A stretch of 55,086 nt of DNA. It comes from a virus. The translations under genes and the position numbers were made by a program. Shown here piece by piece: positions 33,923-41,486 of this stretch. A model generated the notes under the pieces. The model ran no database searches and was not told where the DNA came from. It was given only the letters and a program-made list of their open reading frames with translations. The stretch covers positions 1-55,086 of IMG/VR virus record IMGVR_UViG_3300017783_003926; one strand, given 5' to 3'. Position 1 is the stretch's first letter; the number at the start of each line of letters is the position of its first letter.

Positions 33923-35115
33923 AGATAACAGGAACACATTTAGGAATCTTAGTTATAGCATTATACTTTAGTGCCCAGGTGTGTTATGCAAATGAAATAT
34001 ACGTATCTCAAGTTGGTGACAATATTGACTTGACTATATCACAAGACGGTGAAGATAATTTAGTAAGTGGTATGAATGGCGGTACTAGTGATGCAATAAT
34101 TAATGGCAATAATACTAGTACAACATACACACAAACAGGCGATCGTAATGCTGTAAAAGTTTATACGTATGCCGGTAATGGTACTAGTAACGCAACTCAA
34201 ACAGGCAACGACAATACAGCAGTTTTAGATTGTCACGGTAATAATTGTGTAGTTAGTATTACACAAACAGGCGACGATAACTATGCTTCAGCTGAAGTTG
34301 GCAATGGTGGCGACTATGATCAAAGCATAACAATCACACAAGACGGTGATGATAACACAGCGATTGTTGAAGCAAATGGCGATGACAACACTATTGTTGT
34401 CGACCAAGACGGTAACAATCATATGGTATATGGGTACGGTAACACACCTATTACTGGTGATAGAAATACACTAACACTTACACAAAACGGATCACAATAC
34501 GAACAAGCAGAAGTCAAAATTGTAGGCAATGACAACACAGTAGATGGTTATCAAGGTGGCGGAGGCGAAAGTAACTTTGGTAGACTAATACTAACTGGCG
34601 ACGATAACAACGTAAAAATATGGCAAGGCAAGCAGATAGACGGTACTACTGACTCAACAGAAGGTGGCGACCACGACGCATTTGTAACTATTACAGGTGA
34701 CGATAATATTTTCCATTCAGCACAAACAGATCAAGCCACACACTGCTGTTGGGCATCACACGAACTTACAGCAACCATAGATGGCGACTCTAATGAGGTA
34801 GAGTTATCACAACGTAAAAATGGTGCTCATACTATGAACATTGACATAGACGGAGACTATAACGATGTTGAAGCATATCAAAAAGGACAATCAAACACAG
34901 TAAGTCTTGACCTTGATCTAACAGGCAACAGTAACTTAGTTGATATACTACAACACGGTGGAGGAGGACATAGTGCAACTATTGATCTATCTAGTGCATA
35001 TGGACCGGCATATAGTTATAGTTTAGAACAACATAGTACAAGCGATATGTCAATTTCAGTTACAAGTACATGCACCAATCCTAACGGGTGTGGTATTATA
35101 ATTACCCAAAACTAA
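33919..35115 (+). CDS. Curlin-repeat protein (second, major)
   Basis: 398-residue secreted protein, signal peptide ending CYA/NEIY. It has about a dozen curlin-type repeats of roughly 20-24 residues built on (I/T)-x-Q-x-G-(D/N)-x-N-x-(A/V): YVSQVGDNIDLTISQDGED, TYTQTGDRNAVKVYTY, NATQTGNDNTAVLDC, SITQTGDDNYASAEV, TITQDGDDNTAIVEA, VVDQDGNNHMVYG and later degenerate copies. It ends GCGIIITQN. It is the best candidate for the exported amyloid subunit of the CsgG/CsgF system. Contains a few Cys pairs, unusual for curlins. Confidence 0.87.
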   Translation: MKITGTHLGILVIALYFSAQVCYANEIYVSQVGDNIDLTISQDGEDNLVSGMNGGTSDAIINGNNTSTTYTQTGDRNAVKVYTYAGNGTSNATQTGNDNTAVLDCHGNNCVVSITQTGDDNYASAEVGNGGDYDQSITITQDGDDNTAIVEANGDDNTIVVDQDGNNHMVYGYGNTPITGDRNTLTLTQNGSQYEQAEVKIVGNDNTVDGYQGGGGESNFGRLILTGDDNNVKIWQGKQIDGTTDSTEGGDHDAFVTITGDDNIFHSAQTDQATHCCWASHELTATIDGDSNEVELSQRKNGAHTMNIDIDGDYNDVEAYQKGQSNTVSLDLDLTGNSNLVDILQHGGGGHSATIDLSSAYGPAYSYSLEQHSTSDMSISVTSTCTNPNGCGIIITQN

Positions 35116-35128
35116 GAAAGAAACACAA

Positions 35129-35347
35129 ATGGAGTATAGGTATAAAGAATATACTTTTTATCACGAATACGGAAAAGGAAAACTGTTTAAAGGTGATACT
35201 CTATTATTCAAAGGCAATGCCTGGTCTGGCATATTGCAATTCATTAATGTAACTAACAATGCTCCTGAGGTACAAGAAATGTTTAAAACTTATCTTGAAC
35301 ACAATAAAAAATATCAATCACAGTACATGGAAATAAATACAGTATGA
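35129..35347 (+). CDS. Small hypothetical protein
   Basis: 72-residue soluble protein, Tyr- and Lys-rich (YRYKEYTFYHEYGKGKLFKG), with a strand-helix pattern and no signal peptide or recognisable motif. It overlaps the adenylate cyclase start (ATGA), so it is part of the curli-cyclase operon. Function unknown. Confidence 0.7.
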   Translation: MEYRYKEYTFYHEYGKGKLFKGDTLLFKGNAWSGILQFINVTNNAPEVQEMFKTYLEHNKKYQSQYMEINTV

Positions 35348-37395
35348 CGAAGTATATCACACACTGGTCAGTAGCATTTGTTACTGCCTTTATAATGATA
35401 ATGTTACACTACGGTGATAGTACTGTAGTGCAAACAGCTCGGCTCAAGCAATTTGATTTACTTCAACAAACTGACGAGCCCCAACTCTCCCAAGATATTG
35501 TAGTAGTCACTATCGACGAACCAGCTATTGAAAAGTACGGTCAATGGCCTTGGAGGCGTGATCAGATTGCAGATATAATCTGGAAGCTGCGCGAGGCAGG
35601 TGCTGGTATTATTGTAATACCTATTATGTTTTCTGAACCTGATAGATTAGGTGGAGATAATATTTTATCCGAAGCACTTGTAAATAACGGAGTAGTAATT
35701 GCACAAACAGGAACTACCTCTGTTAATAAGAATCCTGTTCCTAGAGGCGTAGCCAAAATAGGAGATCCTTTACCATACATGTTTGAATGGCCGGGGATGT
35801 TAGGACCAATTCCATTGCTAGGTGAAGCGGCAGACGGTGTAGGTGTTTTAAACACAGCACCAGAAATAGACGGTGTAGTAAGACGTGTTCCGCTCATCAT
35901 GCGTATCGGTGAAGATACGTATCCTGCTTTAGCAGTGGAAGTAATTAGGACAGCGACAGGAAATCCTAGTTACCAAGTAAAGGCGAATCAAGGCGGCATT
36001 GAAGCAGTACGTGTTCCGGGTTACCCGATTATCAAAACCGATCCTAATGCACAAATATGGTTACGTTGGAATAAACAGTTTGAAGAAATTAGTTTAGTTG
36101 ACGAAGATCAATTTTGGGCTGTGGAAGGTAAGACAGTAATCCTTGGAATGACTGCAGAAGGAATTGGTGGACTTATTGCAAGTCCAACTGGACCGCAATA
36201 TAATTACATACCAGCGGCAGTAACCTTACAAACAGTAATGGACGGAGATCAAATACAACGTCCATTCTGGGCACTCTTAGCAGAAATGATCACAACAGGA
36301 ATCTTGGGCATAGCCCTTGTGCTAGTTGGACGTTTTGCACCTTATTGGTTAGTTGGTACAAAGATAGTTGCATTTAGTGGAGCGTTAGTGTATGGTGCAT
36401 ACTATGCATGGACAAACTACTTGTATCTACTTGACATAACTATGCCGCTGGCTACTGTAATACTTGTAGGCTTGCATTCTGTGTTTAATAGATTTGTAAG
36501 TGAATACCTACAAAAGCAAGAAATTAAAAAGCAATTTGCAGGATATGCATCACCTACTATTGTACGTATGTTACAGGAAAATCCTGCACTGATCAAAGAC
36601 GGTATGAAGAAAGAAGTTAGTATATGTTTTAGTGACCTTAGAGGGTTTACCCCTTTAGGTGAAAGTTTTGGCGACGATGTCAAAGGCTTAACAAAAATAA
36701 TGAATGGCTACATGGATGCTATTACACAGCCAGTACTAGACGCCGACGGTATGATTATTAAGTATATTGGTGATGCTAGTATGCATGTACACAATGCTCC
36801 AATTGATGATCCTAATCATCCTAAGAGTGCTGTACAATGTGGACTAGATATGTTAAAAGCAGTGGAGAAATTTAATGAAACATTACAACGAGATAACCGT
36901 CCTCCAGTGGGTATGGGTGCTGGCATTAATACTGGTTTGGGGTACCTTGGTGAAATGGGTAGCACAAGGAGACATTCGTATGACGTTCTTGGCGACTCAG
37001 TATCTACAGCAGCAAGGATTGAATCAAAGTGTAAGGAGTACGGGTGTACCTTACTAGTAGGAGACGCTACATATCAACGTACTAAGTCAGACTTCTTTTA
37101 CTTAAAAATAGATGACTTAGCAGTAAAAGGAAAGACTGTTGGTATAACAATATGGACAGTGTTGGACAATAGACGTCCGGCTTGGCGTGTAGCACAACGT
37201 AAACACGAGGATATGCACAAAGCATATAAAGCTCAAGAGTTTGACAAAGCAATAGAGTTATGTAATACACTACACAATCACTTTGATGGCAAAATGTCTG
37301 GCTATTACGATATGTGGATAGAACGTTGCAAATTCCAAAAAACTCAAGACCTACCTAAAGATTGGAATGGAGTATTCATTGCCACAACAAAATGA
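35344..37395 (+). CDS. CHASE2-domain class III adenylate cyclase
   Basis: 683-residue membrane sensor cyclase making cAMP from ATP. An N-terminal membrane helix is followed by an extracytoplasmic CHASE2 domain at about 25-305 (DIVVVTIDEPAIEKYGQWPW, then RR), three membrane helices at about 310-390, and a catalytic domain at about 415-595. Metal-binding D431 (FSDLRGFT) and D477 (KYIGDA), adenine-selecting K473 and D547 (YDVLGD), and transition-state R558 are present. The ribose-orienting Asn normally four residues before that Arg is Ser554. The C-terminal tail has a TPR-like helix pair. Placement after the curli genes suggests cAMP signalling coupled to them, as curli is CRP-controlled in enterics. 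Confidence 0.92.
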   Translation: MTKYITHWSVAFVTAFIMIMLHYGDSTVVQTARLKQFDLLQQTDEPQLSQDIVVVTIDEPAIEKYGQWPWRRDQIADIIWKLREAGAGIIVIPIMFSEPDRLGGDNILSEALVNNGVVIAQTGTTSVNKNPVPRGVAKIGDPLPYMFEWPGMLGPIPLLGEAADGVGVLNTAPEIDGVVRRVPLIMRIGEDTYPALAVEVIRTATGNPSYQVKANQGGIEAVRVPGYPIIKTDPNAQIWLRWNKQFEEISLVDEDQFWAVEGKTVILGMTAEGIGGLIASPTGPQYNYIPAAVTLQTVMDGDQIQRPFWALLAEMITTGILGIALVLVGRFAPYWLVGTKIVAFSGALVYGAYYAWTNYLYLLDITMPLATVILVGLHSVFNRFVSEYLQKQEIKKQFAGYASPTIVRMLQENPALIKDGMKKEVSICFSDLRGFTPLGESFGDDVKGLTKIMNGYMDAITQPVLDADGMIIKYIGDASMHVHNAPIDDPNHPKSAVQCGLDMLKAVEKFNETLQRDNRPPVGMGAGINTGLGYLGEMGSTRRHSYDVLGDSVSTAARIESKCKEYGCTLLVGDATYQRTKSDFFYLKIDDLAVKGKTVGITIWTVLDNRRPAWRVAQRKHEDMHKAYKAQEFDKAIELCNTLHNHFDGKMSGYYDMWIERCKFQKTQDLPKDWNGVFIATTK

Positions 37396-37445
37396 TTTTA
37401 GTAGTTTAAGTATTGAAGAAAAAGTAATTAATATTAAAAGAAGAA

Positions 37446-37811
37446 TTAGTGAAATGCAACTAAGGCTACGATTGCAAAATACGTCGAAAAGTGCAAGGCC
37501 TGATCCAATGTTTGAACACGAAAGAACGTTGGACTTGAACGAGAAATACCAAGCAACTTCACACACGTCGACTTCCAAAAATCAATATGCCAGTGCGCCA
37601 AATGATCTAAAAGCGAAACTACTAAAGCACACTCAACAGAAGTAAAGTTTAAAGTTATTAAAAACGTAAGTAAACTATGCTGAGCATAGTGTATTTGACC
37701 GTTACCTAAGTATTTTGTTTTGTCAATATTCTTGTTAAATGTCTGAAGGAACAAGTCTGCAAAAGTATGCTTTATTACTAATAAAAATAATAAAACAACC
37801 TCGGGACTCAT
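37446..37811 (-). CDS. DUF3307-like membrane protein
   Basis: 121-residue protein, last gene of the minus-strand operon. Motifs of the DUF3307 family are visible: LLFLLVIKHTFADLFLQT near the N-terminus, NGQIHYAQHSLLTFLIT, LLDHLAHWHIDFWKS and LDQALHFSTYFAIVAL near the end, with conserved His and Asp in the membrane segments. About four hydrophobic segments. Function of the family is unknown. The start overlaps the stop of the upstream minus-strand gene (ATGA). Confidence 0.8.
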   Translation of the reverse strand: MSPEVVLLFLLVIKHTFADLFLQTFNKNIDKTKYLGNGQIHYAQHSLLTFLITLNFTSVECALVVSLLDHLAHWHIDFWKSTCVKLLGISRSSPTFFRVQTLDQALHFSTYFAIVALVAFH

Positions 37812-38137
37812 TTGACTGACTTCTTATTCTTTTTAGACTGAGAAATGGCGTCTTCGATTTCATCTAGATCAAGATCAAAACTTTTGCCAGTGAGCTTTTC
37901 ATACTGTTCTTTAAATTCCAGTATCATATTAATCTTTTGATTAAGTCTAATCATATCGTTATCAAGCATACGTATACGATCAATTAGTGCAATTAGTGTA
38001 CTGTTTGCTTCACCTAGTACAGGTTTAATTTCTGTTGTAACCCATTTCCATACGTAGTAGACAAAGTATCCAAGACCCATGGCTGCAATAATGGGAAAGC
38101 CGTATTGGTTTATTGCGTCAATTAAGTCTTGAGACAT
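37808..38137 (-). CDS. Membrane protein with cytoplasmic coiled coil
   Basis: 109-residue protein: short N-terminal helix, one membrane segment (YGFPIIAAMGLGYFVYYVWKWV, about residues 12-33), then a coiled-coil (LIALIDRIRMLDNDMIRLNQ) and a basic tail (SQSKKNKKSVK). It has the same plan as the gene at 38312-38590 and resembles small phage holin-like proteins in topology. Holin function is not demonstrated. Confidence 0.78.
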   Translation of the reverse strand: MSQDLIDAINQYGFPIIAAMGLGYFVYYVWKWVTTEIKPVLGEANSTLIALIDRIRMLDNDMIRLNQKINMILEFKEQYEKLTGKSFDLDLDEIEDAISQSKKNKKSVK

Positions 38138-38146
38138 GCATTACTC

Positions 38147-38311
38147 CTATATTGCTAGACTAAGTCCTATTACTAGTCCAAATATTGCGCCAATCAAAAA
38201 TAAAGGTGTTCCTATTGCAAAAACATCTCTATAAAAATCTTTTGCTTGGGCGTCTAGCCATGCCTGGGTTGTTGGATTTTGATTGTTGTAGAATTTATCC
38301 CACTTGGTCAT
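38147..38311 (-). CDS. Small membrane protein
   Basis: 54-residue protein starting ATG at 38311 with AGGAG upstream. The N-terminal half is hydrophilic (TKWDKFYNNQNPTTQAWLDA); the C-terminal half is a single long hydrophobic helix (IGTPLFLIGAIFGLVIGLSLAI). Its start directly follows the previous stop, and the next gene starts nine bases after it ends. Function unknown. Confidence 0.7.
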   Translation of the reverse strand: MTKWDKFYNNQNPTTQAWLDAQAKDFYRDVFAIGTPLFLIGAIFGLVIGLSLAI

Positions 38312-38590
38312 TTAATCTCTCCTAGCGTCTTCTTTGCCTTCGTTAGCGGCTATACGTTCAACGTTAGGTTTTACGTTAAGTGCATAACTCATAAGAGCGT
38401 CGATCTTAACTAGATCATTGTTCATTGTTTGAACTCGATTGTTTAGAGCGGTAATCATACCTTTAAGTCCATTGACACTTCCAGTAACACTATCGAGAAT
38501 AAATCTTAATGTAGTAAACACAAATAGTCCACTTGCTAATGCCCCAGCAATTGGAAAACCTACGTCTCCTACTATTTTTAAAAATTCCAT
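38312..38590 (-). CDS. Membrane protein with coiled coil, first gene of the minus operon
   Basis: 92-residue protein: MEFLKIVGDVGFPIAGALAS membrane segment (about 5-33), a middle coiled-coil (MITALNNRVQTMNNDLVKID) and an acidic/basic tail (NEGKEDARRD). Same architecture as the gene at 37808-38137 (G-F-P-I-A/I-A-A/G start and N-x-R/M-x-M-x-N-D helix), so the two are probable paralogues. Function unknown; topology compatible with a holin or membrane regulator. Confidence 0.78.
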   Translation of the reverse strand: MEFLKIVGDVGFPIAGALASGLFVFTTLRFILDSVTGSVNGLKGMITALNNRVQTMNNDLVKIDALMSYALNVKPNVERIAANEGKEDARRD

Positions 38591-38625
38591 TGTACTATAT
38601 TAGTTCCTCACACTCTCGCTATAAG

Positions 38626-38633
38626 TATTTACC
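38626..38633 (-). promoter_or_regulatory. Late-promoter-like box of the minus operon (GGTAAATA)
   Basis: On the minus strand, GGTAAATA lies 35 bases upstream of the first minus-strand ATG. The leader that follows contains GAGAGTGTGAGGA, close to the AGAGTGTGAGG of the curli operon leader. Confidence 0.4.
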
Positions 38634-38654
38634 ATTTTTACTTTCGTTTATAGG

Positions 38655-38683
38655 TTGACAATTATAAGTAATGATGCTATTAT
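38655..38683 (+). promoter_or_regulatory. Sigma70-like promoter for the peroxiredoxin gene
   Basis: TTGACA 38655-38660, 17-base spacer, TATTAT 38678-38683, divergent from the minus-strand operon. Confidence 0.75.
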
Positions 38684-38713
38684 AACTGAACAATAGAAAT
38701 TTAAGGAGTTTTT

Positions 38714-39277
38714 ATGAAAGAAGGCGTACAAGTCCCAGCAGTTGATTTTAAATATAGAGTTAGAACTGACGGACAACCAATTACGTTTGTAAATACATCA
38801 AACGGTCAAGCAAATCCATTTGAATGGAAAACTGTTACATCATCAGAAATTTTTGATGGGAAAAGAGTTGTAGTATTTTCACTACCCGGTGCATTTACTC
38901 CAACATGTAGTACATACCAAGTACCAGGATTTGAAGAACTATATGATCAAATTCGTAACTTAGACGTAGACGAAATTTATGTTGTTAGTGTTAACGACAC
39001 ATTTGTTATGCGTAAGTGGATGATTGATCAAGACGTAAAGAATATTAAATTTATTCCAGACGGAGCAGGTGAGTTTACTCAAATGATGGGTATGCTTGTT
39101 TGTAAACCTGAGCAAGGCTTTGGTAATAGATCGTGGCGTTATGCAATGGTAGTTAAAAATGGCGTAGTAGAAAAGTTCTTTGAAGAGCCAGGACGTAACA
39201 ATCATAGTGACGACAATGATCCATACGGTGAAACAGATCCGAAAAAAGTATTAGAGTATTTAAAGACTGTTGCCTAA
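38714..39277 (+). CDS. Peroxiredoxin (Prx5-like / AhpC-TSA superfamily)
   Basis: 187-residue thiol peroxidase. The peroxidatic Cys lies in PGAFTPTCST (about 58-67), the Prx5 signature. It is followed by DEIYVVSVNDTFVMRKWMID, a second Cys in GMLVCKPEQGFGNRSWRYAM that could act as resolving Cys, and the conserved Arg. An N-terminal extension VNTSNGQANPFEWKTVTSSE precedes it. It detoxifies peroxides during infection; similar genes occur in marine T4-like phages. ATG of the next gene follows the stop directly. Confidence 0.92.
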   Translation: MKEGVQVPAVDFKYRVRTDGQPITFVNTSNGQANPFEWKTVTSSEIFDGKRVVVFSLPGAFTPTCSTYQVPGFEELYDQIRNLDVDEIYVVSVNDTFVMRKWMIDQDVKNIKFIPDGAGEFTQMMGMLVCKPEQGFGNRSWRYAMVVKNGVVEKFFEEPGRNNHSDDNDPYGETDPKKVLEYLKTVA

Positions 39278-39820
39278 ATGAAAGTACATGAATTTTATGA
39301 TTGGGGTAATCTAATTACACCAGATCAACGATTCGAAATGTGTAAAGATATTAGTAATCTTATTGCACAAGGAAAGTACTGGGACAATAGTCCTCCCTAT
39401 CAGACTAACGTAAACATCTTTGGTGAGTCAGGAGAACACTGGACTAATTTAAAGATGAGTTTTATCTGGAGTTGTTTCGCTTACATGAAACAAGAAAGAC
39501 AGATAAAGAGCGTTAAGAGTTGGGGATATAGAACTAATATAAAAACCCAAGAAAATCGTGATACGTATTGGCATCAGCATAATAGAGAAGGCTCTACTAC
39601 AATAAGTGGAGTATACTATTTGCACCTACCAATAGCAGAAGAAAACGATTTAGAAACATCTGGTACAGAACTTGCACCTAATGGAATATCATCTGATACT
39701 TATTATGCTCCGTGGCGTAAAGGTAATTGGATGATATTTCCAGGCAAGACATGGCACCGTCCGGGCATACTAGCGTGTGACGAAGATAGATTTATTGTTG
39801 CCGCGGATATGGAGTTTTAA
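39278..39820 (+). CDS. 2OG-Fe(II) oxygenase-like protein (second)
   Basis: 180-residue protein. The jelly-roll oxygenase core is visible as YWHQHNREGSTTISGVYYLH (His-x-His cluster, about 103-122), then GNWMIFPGKTWHRPGI with the distal His, then DRFIVAADMEF with the Arg expected to hold 2-oxoglutarate. Only distantly similar to the oxygenase at 23153. Substrate unknown. It overlaps the next small gene by one base (TAATG). Confidence 0.8.
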   Translation: MKVHEFYDWGNLITPDQRFEMCKDISNLIAQGKYWDNSPPYQTNVNIFGESGEHWTNLKMSFIWSCFAYMKQERQIKSVKSWGYRTNIKTQENRDTYWHQHNREGSTTISGVYYLHLPIAEENDLETSGTELAPNGISSDTYYAPWRKGNWMIFPGKTWHRPGILACDEDRFIVAADMEF

Positions 39821-39972
39821 TGGGTTATCCAACACAAGGTCACATAGCTAAAGACGTAGCAGAACTTAAGAAGCTCGTACAAGAGTGTGAATCTGAAATT
39901 GATAGAATTAAACAACTAGCCGTAAGAAACGGTGAATTAATTAGAGAAGTTTTAAAGAAATTGGAATCCTAA
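39820..39972 (+). CDS. Small coiled-coil protein
   Basis: 50-residue protein beginning MGYPTQGHIAKDVAELKKLV, almost wholly helical with heptad-like Leu/Val/Ile spacing to the end (LIREVLKKLES). It starts in the stop codon of the oxygenase gene (TAATG) and ends just before the tRNA-Arg promoter. Function unknown. Confidence 0.65.
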   Translation: MGYPTQGHIAKDVAELKKLVQECESEIDRIKQLAVRNGELIREVLKKLES

Positions 39973-39975
39973 TGG

Positions 39976-40004
39976 TTGACACAAGAGGTAAGATCAACTA
40001 TAAT
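39976..40004 (+). promoter_or_regulatory. Consensus sigma70 promoter for tRNA-Arg
   Basis: TTGACA 39976-39981, 17-base spacer, TATAAT 39999-40004, both hexamers perfect. Predicted start just before the tRNA at 40020. Confidence 0.85.
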
Positions 40005-40019
40005 AATTTTATATTATAC

Positions 40020-40096
40020 GCGGCTGTAGCTCAGCTGGATAGAGCATTGGTCTACGAAACCAAGGGTCAGGAGTTCGAATCTCTTCAGCCGCGCCA
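40020..40096 (+). tRNA. tRNA-Arg (anticodon ACG)
   Basis: Complete cloverleaf: acceptor GCGGCTG/CAGCCGC, anticodon loop CTACGAA, T-loop TTCGAAT, encoded CCA at 40094-40096. The ACG anticodon would need host TadA to deaminate A34 to inosine. Confidence 0.95.
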
Positions 40097-40119
40097 AAGA
40101 GTCTTAAGGAGGACCTATT

Positions 40120-40863
40120 ATGGCAAAACGTAGATTTAGAATTGATGCCGGTCGATATGGCGGCGAACTTGTAATTGGTAAAATTAATGCTGACTTTGTA
40201 GAACACATGCGTGACTATGATGAGTCAGATCTTATTGATACTATAACAGGGTATGAATGGGAAGATGAAGAAATGGGCGTTGCTGACGCACCTAAACCTA
40301 AGGATGAATTTTATGCTTGGTTTGAGTGCGATGACATCGAACATCTAAACAATGCATATGCTGACGGAGGCTTTGTAATTAACGAAGTTCCTGCAGATGG
40401 CTCAGATGATTTTAACTGGGACGAAAACGAAATCAATACAGATGGTTATCATTTGTATGGTAGAGAAGCATATCATGATGATGAACTTCCTGAACCAAGT
40501 GAGTACCTGTCAGAAGAGGACATTGAAAACATGTTCCCAGTACTTGTATTCCACAGTGGTGAGAAAGGTGGCTTTGCATCTTACTTTGTAGAAACAGATG
40601 GTGAGGACTTTGATCCTAAGAAACTTGCATTTAGTTCTGTTGAAACTAACGTTTCAGAAATTATTGAAAATGTATATTACGATAAAGTAGAACTAGAAGC
40701 AAACTATGATTACAACGATACAAATGGTAAAGGATACTATGCACAAGTAGGCTATATGAATCCTAAGTTTCGTGATGATCCTAATCAATACACAGATGAG
40801 TATCTAGAAGAAGAAGGATACTGGGAGTGTTACGAGGACCATTTGCTAGAGGAAGATGAATAA
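40120..40863 (+). CDS. Acidic conserved phage protein
   Basis: 247-residue strongly acidic protein with AAGGAGG upstream. The N-terminus MAKRRFRIDAGRYGGELVIG is basic; the remainder is dense in Asp/Glu (YDESDLIDTITGYEWEDEEM; EPSEYLSEEDIENMFPVLVF). An alternating strand pattern is visible but no catalytic motif. Acidity could point to DNA mimicry or to binding a basic partner, but this is only suggestive. Probably made from the tRNA-Arg transcript. Confidence 0.75.
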   Translation: MAKRRFRIDAGRYGGELVIGKINADFVEHMRDYDESDLIDTITGYEWEDEEMGVADAPKPKDEFYAWFECDDIEHLNNAYADGGFVINEVPADGSDDFNWDENEINTDGYHLYGREAYHDDELPEPSEYLSEEDIENMFPVLVFHSGEKGGFASYFVETDGEDFDPKKLAFSSVETNVSEIIENVYYDKVELEANYDYNDTNGKGYYAQVGYMNPKFRDDPNQYTDEYLEEEGYWECYEDHLLEEDE

Positions 40864-40871
40864 ATATATGC

Positions 40872-40976
40872 ATGGATACTAAAGAATTCGTGCCATATTC
40901 CTTTTCTAAGGATTTTATATTAGTTTGTTCAATAGGACTTAATATAGGATTCGTGGTAGGTTTACTTTTATTATAA
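40872..40976 (+). CDS. Tiny membrane peptide
   Basis: 34-codon frame from ATG 40872: hydrophilic start MDTKEFVPYSFSKDF, then a single membrane helix (ILVCSIGLNIGFVVGLLLL) to the stop. It fits neatly between two genes and ends 15 bases before the next ATG. The ribosome-binding site is not clear, so this is tentative. Confidence 0.4.
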   Translation: MDTKEFVPYSFSKDFILVCSIGLNIGFVVGLLLL

Positions 40977-40991
40977 TTGGAGACAACATTA

Positions 40992-41219
40992 ATGTCAGAT
41001 AAAAACGTATATGAATTTAAAGCAGATGACATCTTTGAAGATATTAAAGATGATCCAAACAATGTGCTAATGAATATCCCTCCAGAGATATCTGAAAAGA
41101 TGGGCTGGAAAGAAGGTGACGTTTTAGATATTAAACTCATGCATGACACCAAATCAATATCAATTAAGAAAATAGAAGATGCTGATGATTTGATTCCTAA
41201 TTTGGAGAAAGATGTCTAA
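40992..41219 (+). CDS. SpoVT/AbrB-like (MazE-type) small protein
   Basis: 75-residue protein from ATG 40992. The segment [22 protein letters not shown] followed by SISIKKI has the AbrB/MazE swapped-hairpin pattern (I-P-x-x-(I/L)-x-x-x-x-G-W-x-x-G-D-x-L-x-(I/V)). Such domains bind DNA as antitoxins or regulators. No toxin gene is adjacent; instead its end overlaps the IF-1 gene by 8 bases. Likely a transcription regulator or an orphan antitoxin. Confidence 0.75.
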   Translation: MSDKNVYEFKADDIFEDIKDDPNNVLMNIPPEISEKMGWKEGDVLDIKLMHDTKSISIKKIEDADDLIPNLEKDV

Positions 41220-41427
41220 AGACGGATTACTAGAGTTAGAGGGTAAAATATTACAAGTTTTACCCAATCAAATTTACAAAGTTGAACTTGAAAACGGACA
41301 CGTAATAACTTGTTATACAGGTGGTAGATTGCGTAAGAACAAGATCCGAATGATATTGAACGACAAAGTTAGGGTAGAAATGACCCCATACGATCTGTCC
41401 AAAGGACGAATTACCTTTAGATTATAA
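41212..41427 (+). CDS. infA: Translation initiation factor IF-1
   Basis: 71-residue protein nearly colinear with bacterial IF-1 (E. coli 72). Visible signatures are [40 protein letters not shown] and [20 protein letters not shown], the S1/OB-fold core ending in the near-invariant [12 protein letters not shown]-1 binds the 30S A site and works with IF-2 and IF-3. Residue changes such as C-Y-T-G-G in place of the usual A-H-I-S-G are compatible with function. The ATG overlaps the AbrB-like gene. A phage copy could favour initiation on phage mRNA together with the phage S21. Confidence 0.95.
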   Translation: MSKDGLLELEGKILQVLPNQIYKVELENGHVITCYTGGRLRKNKIRMILNDKVRVEMTPYDLSKGRITFRL

Positions 41428-41428
41428 G

Positions 41429-41457
41429 TTGACATCAGTAGTATATGATGCTATAAT
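41429..41457 (+). promoter_or_regulatory. Consensus sigma70 promoter
   Basis: TTGACA 41429-41434, 17-base spacer, TATAAT 41452-41457, 30 bases before the SprT-like gene. Confidence 0.85.
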
Positions 41458-41486
41458 ATACATATAACCTAAAAAAGAAGGCGTGT

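Noticed and set aside
37367-37645. 92-codon plus-strand frame after the adenylate cyclase
   Set aside because: It overlaps the cyclase by 29 bases and converges over 200 bases with the minus-strand DUF3307-like gene, which has clear family motifs. The frame has no recognisable features and a poor ribosome-binding site.
40009-40206. Minus-strand frame across tRNA-Arg
   Set aside because: Its protein-like C-terminus is the familiar false translation produced by the reverse strand of a tRNA gene.
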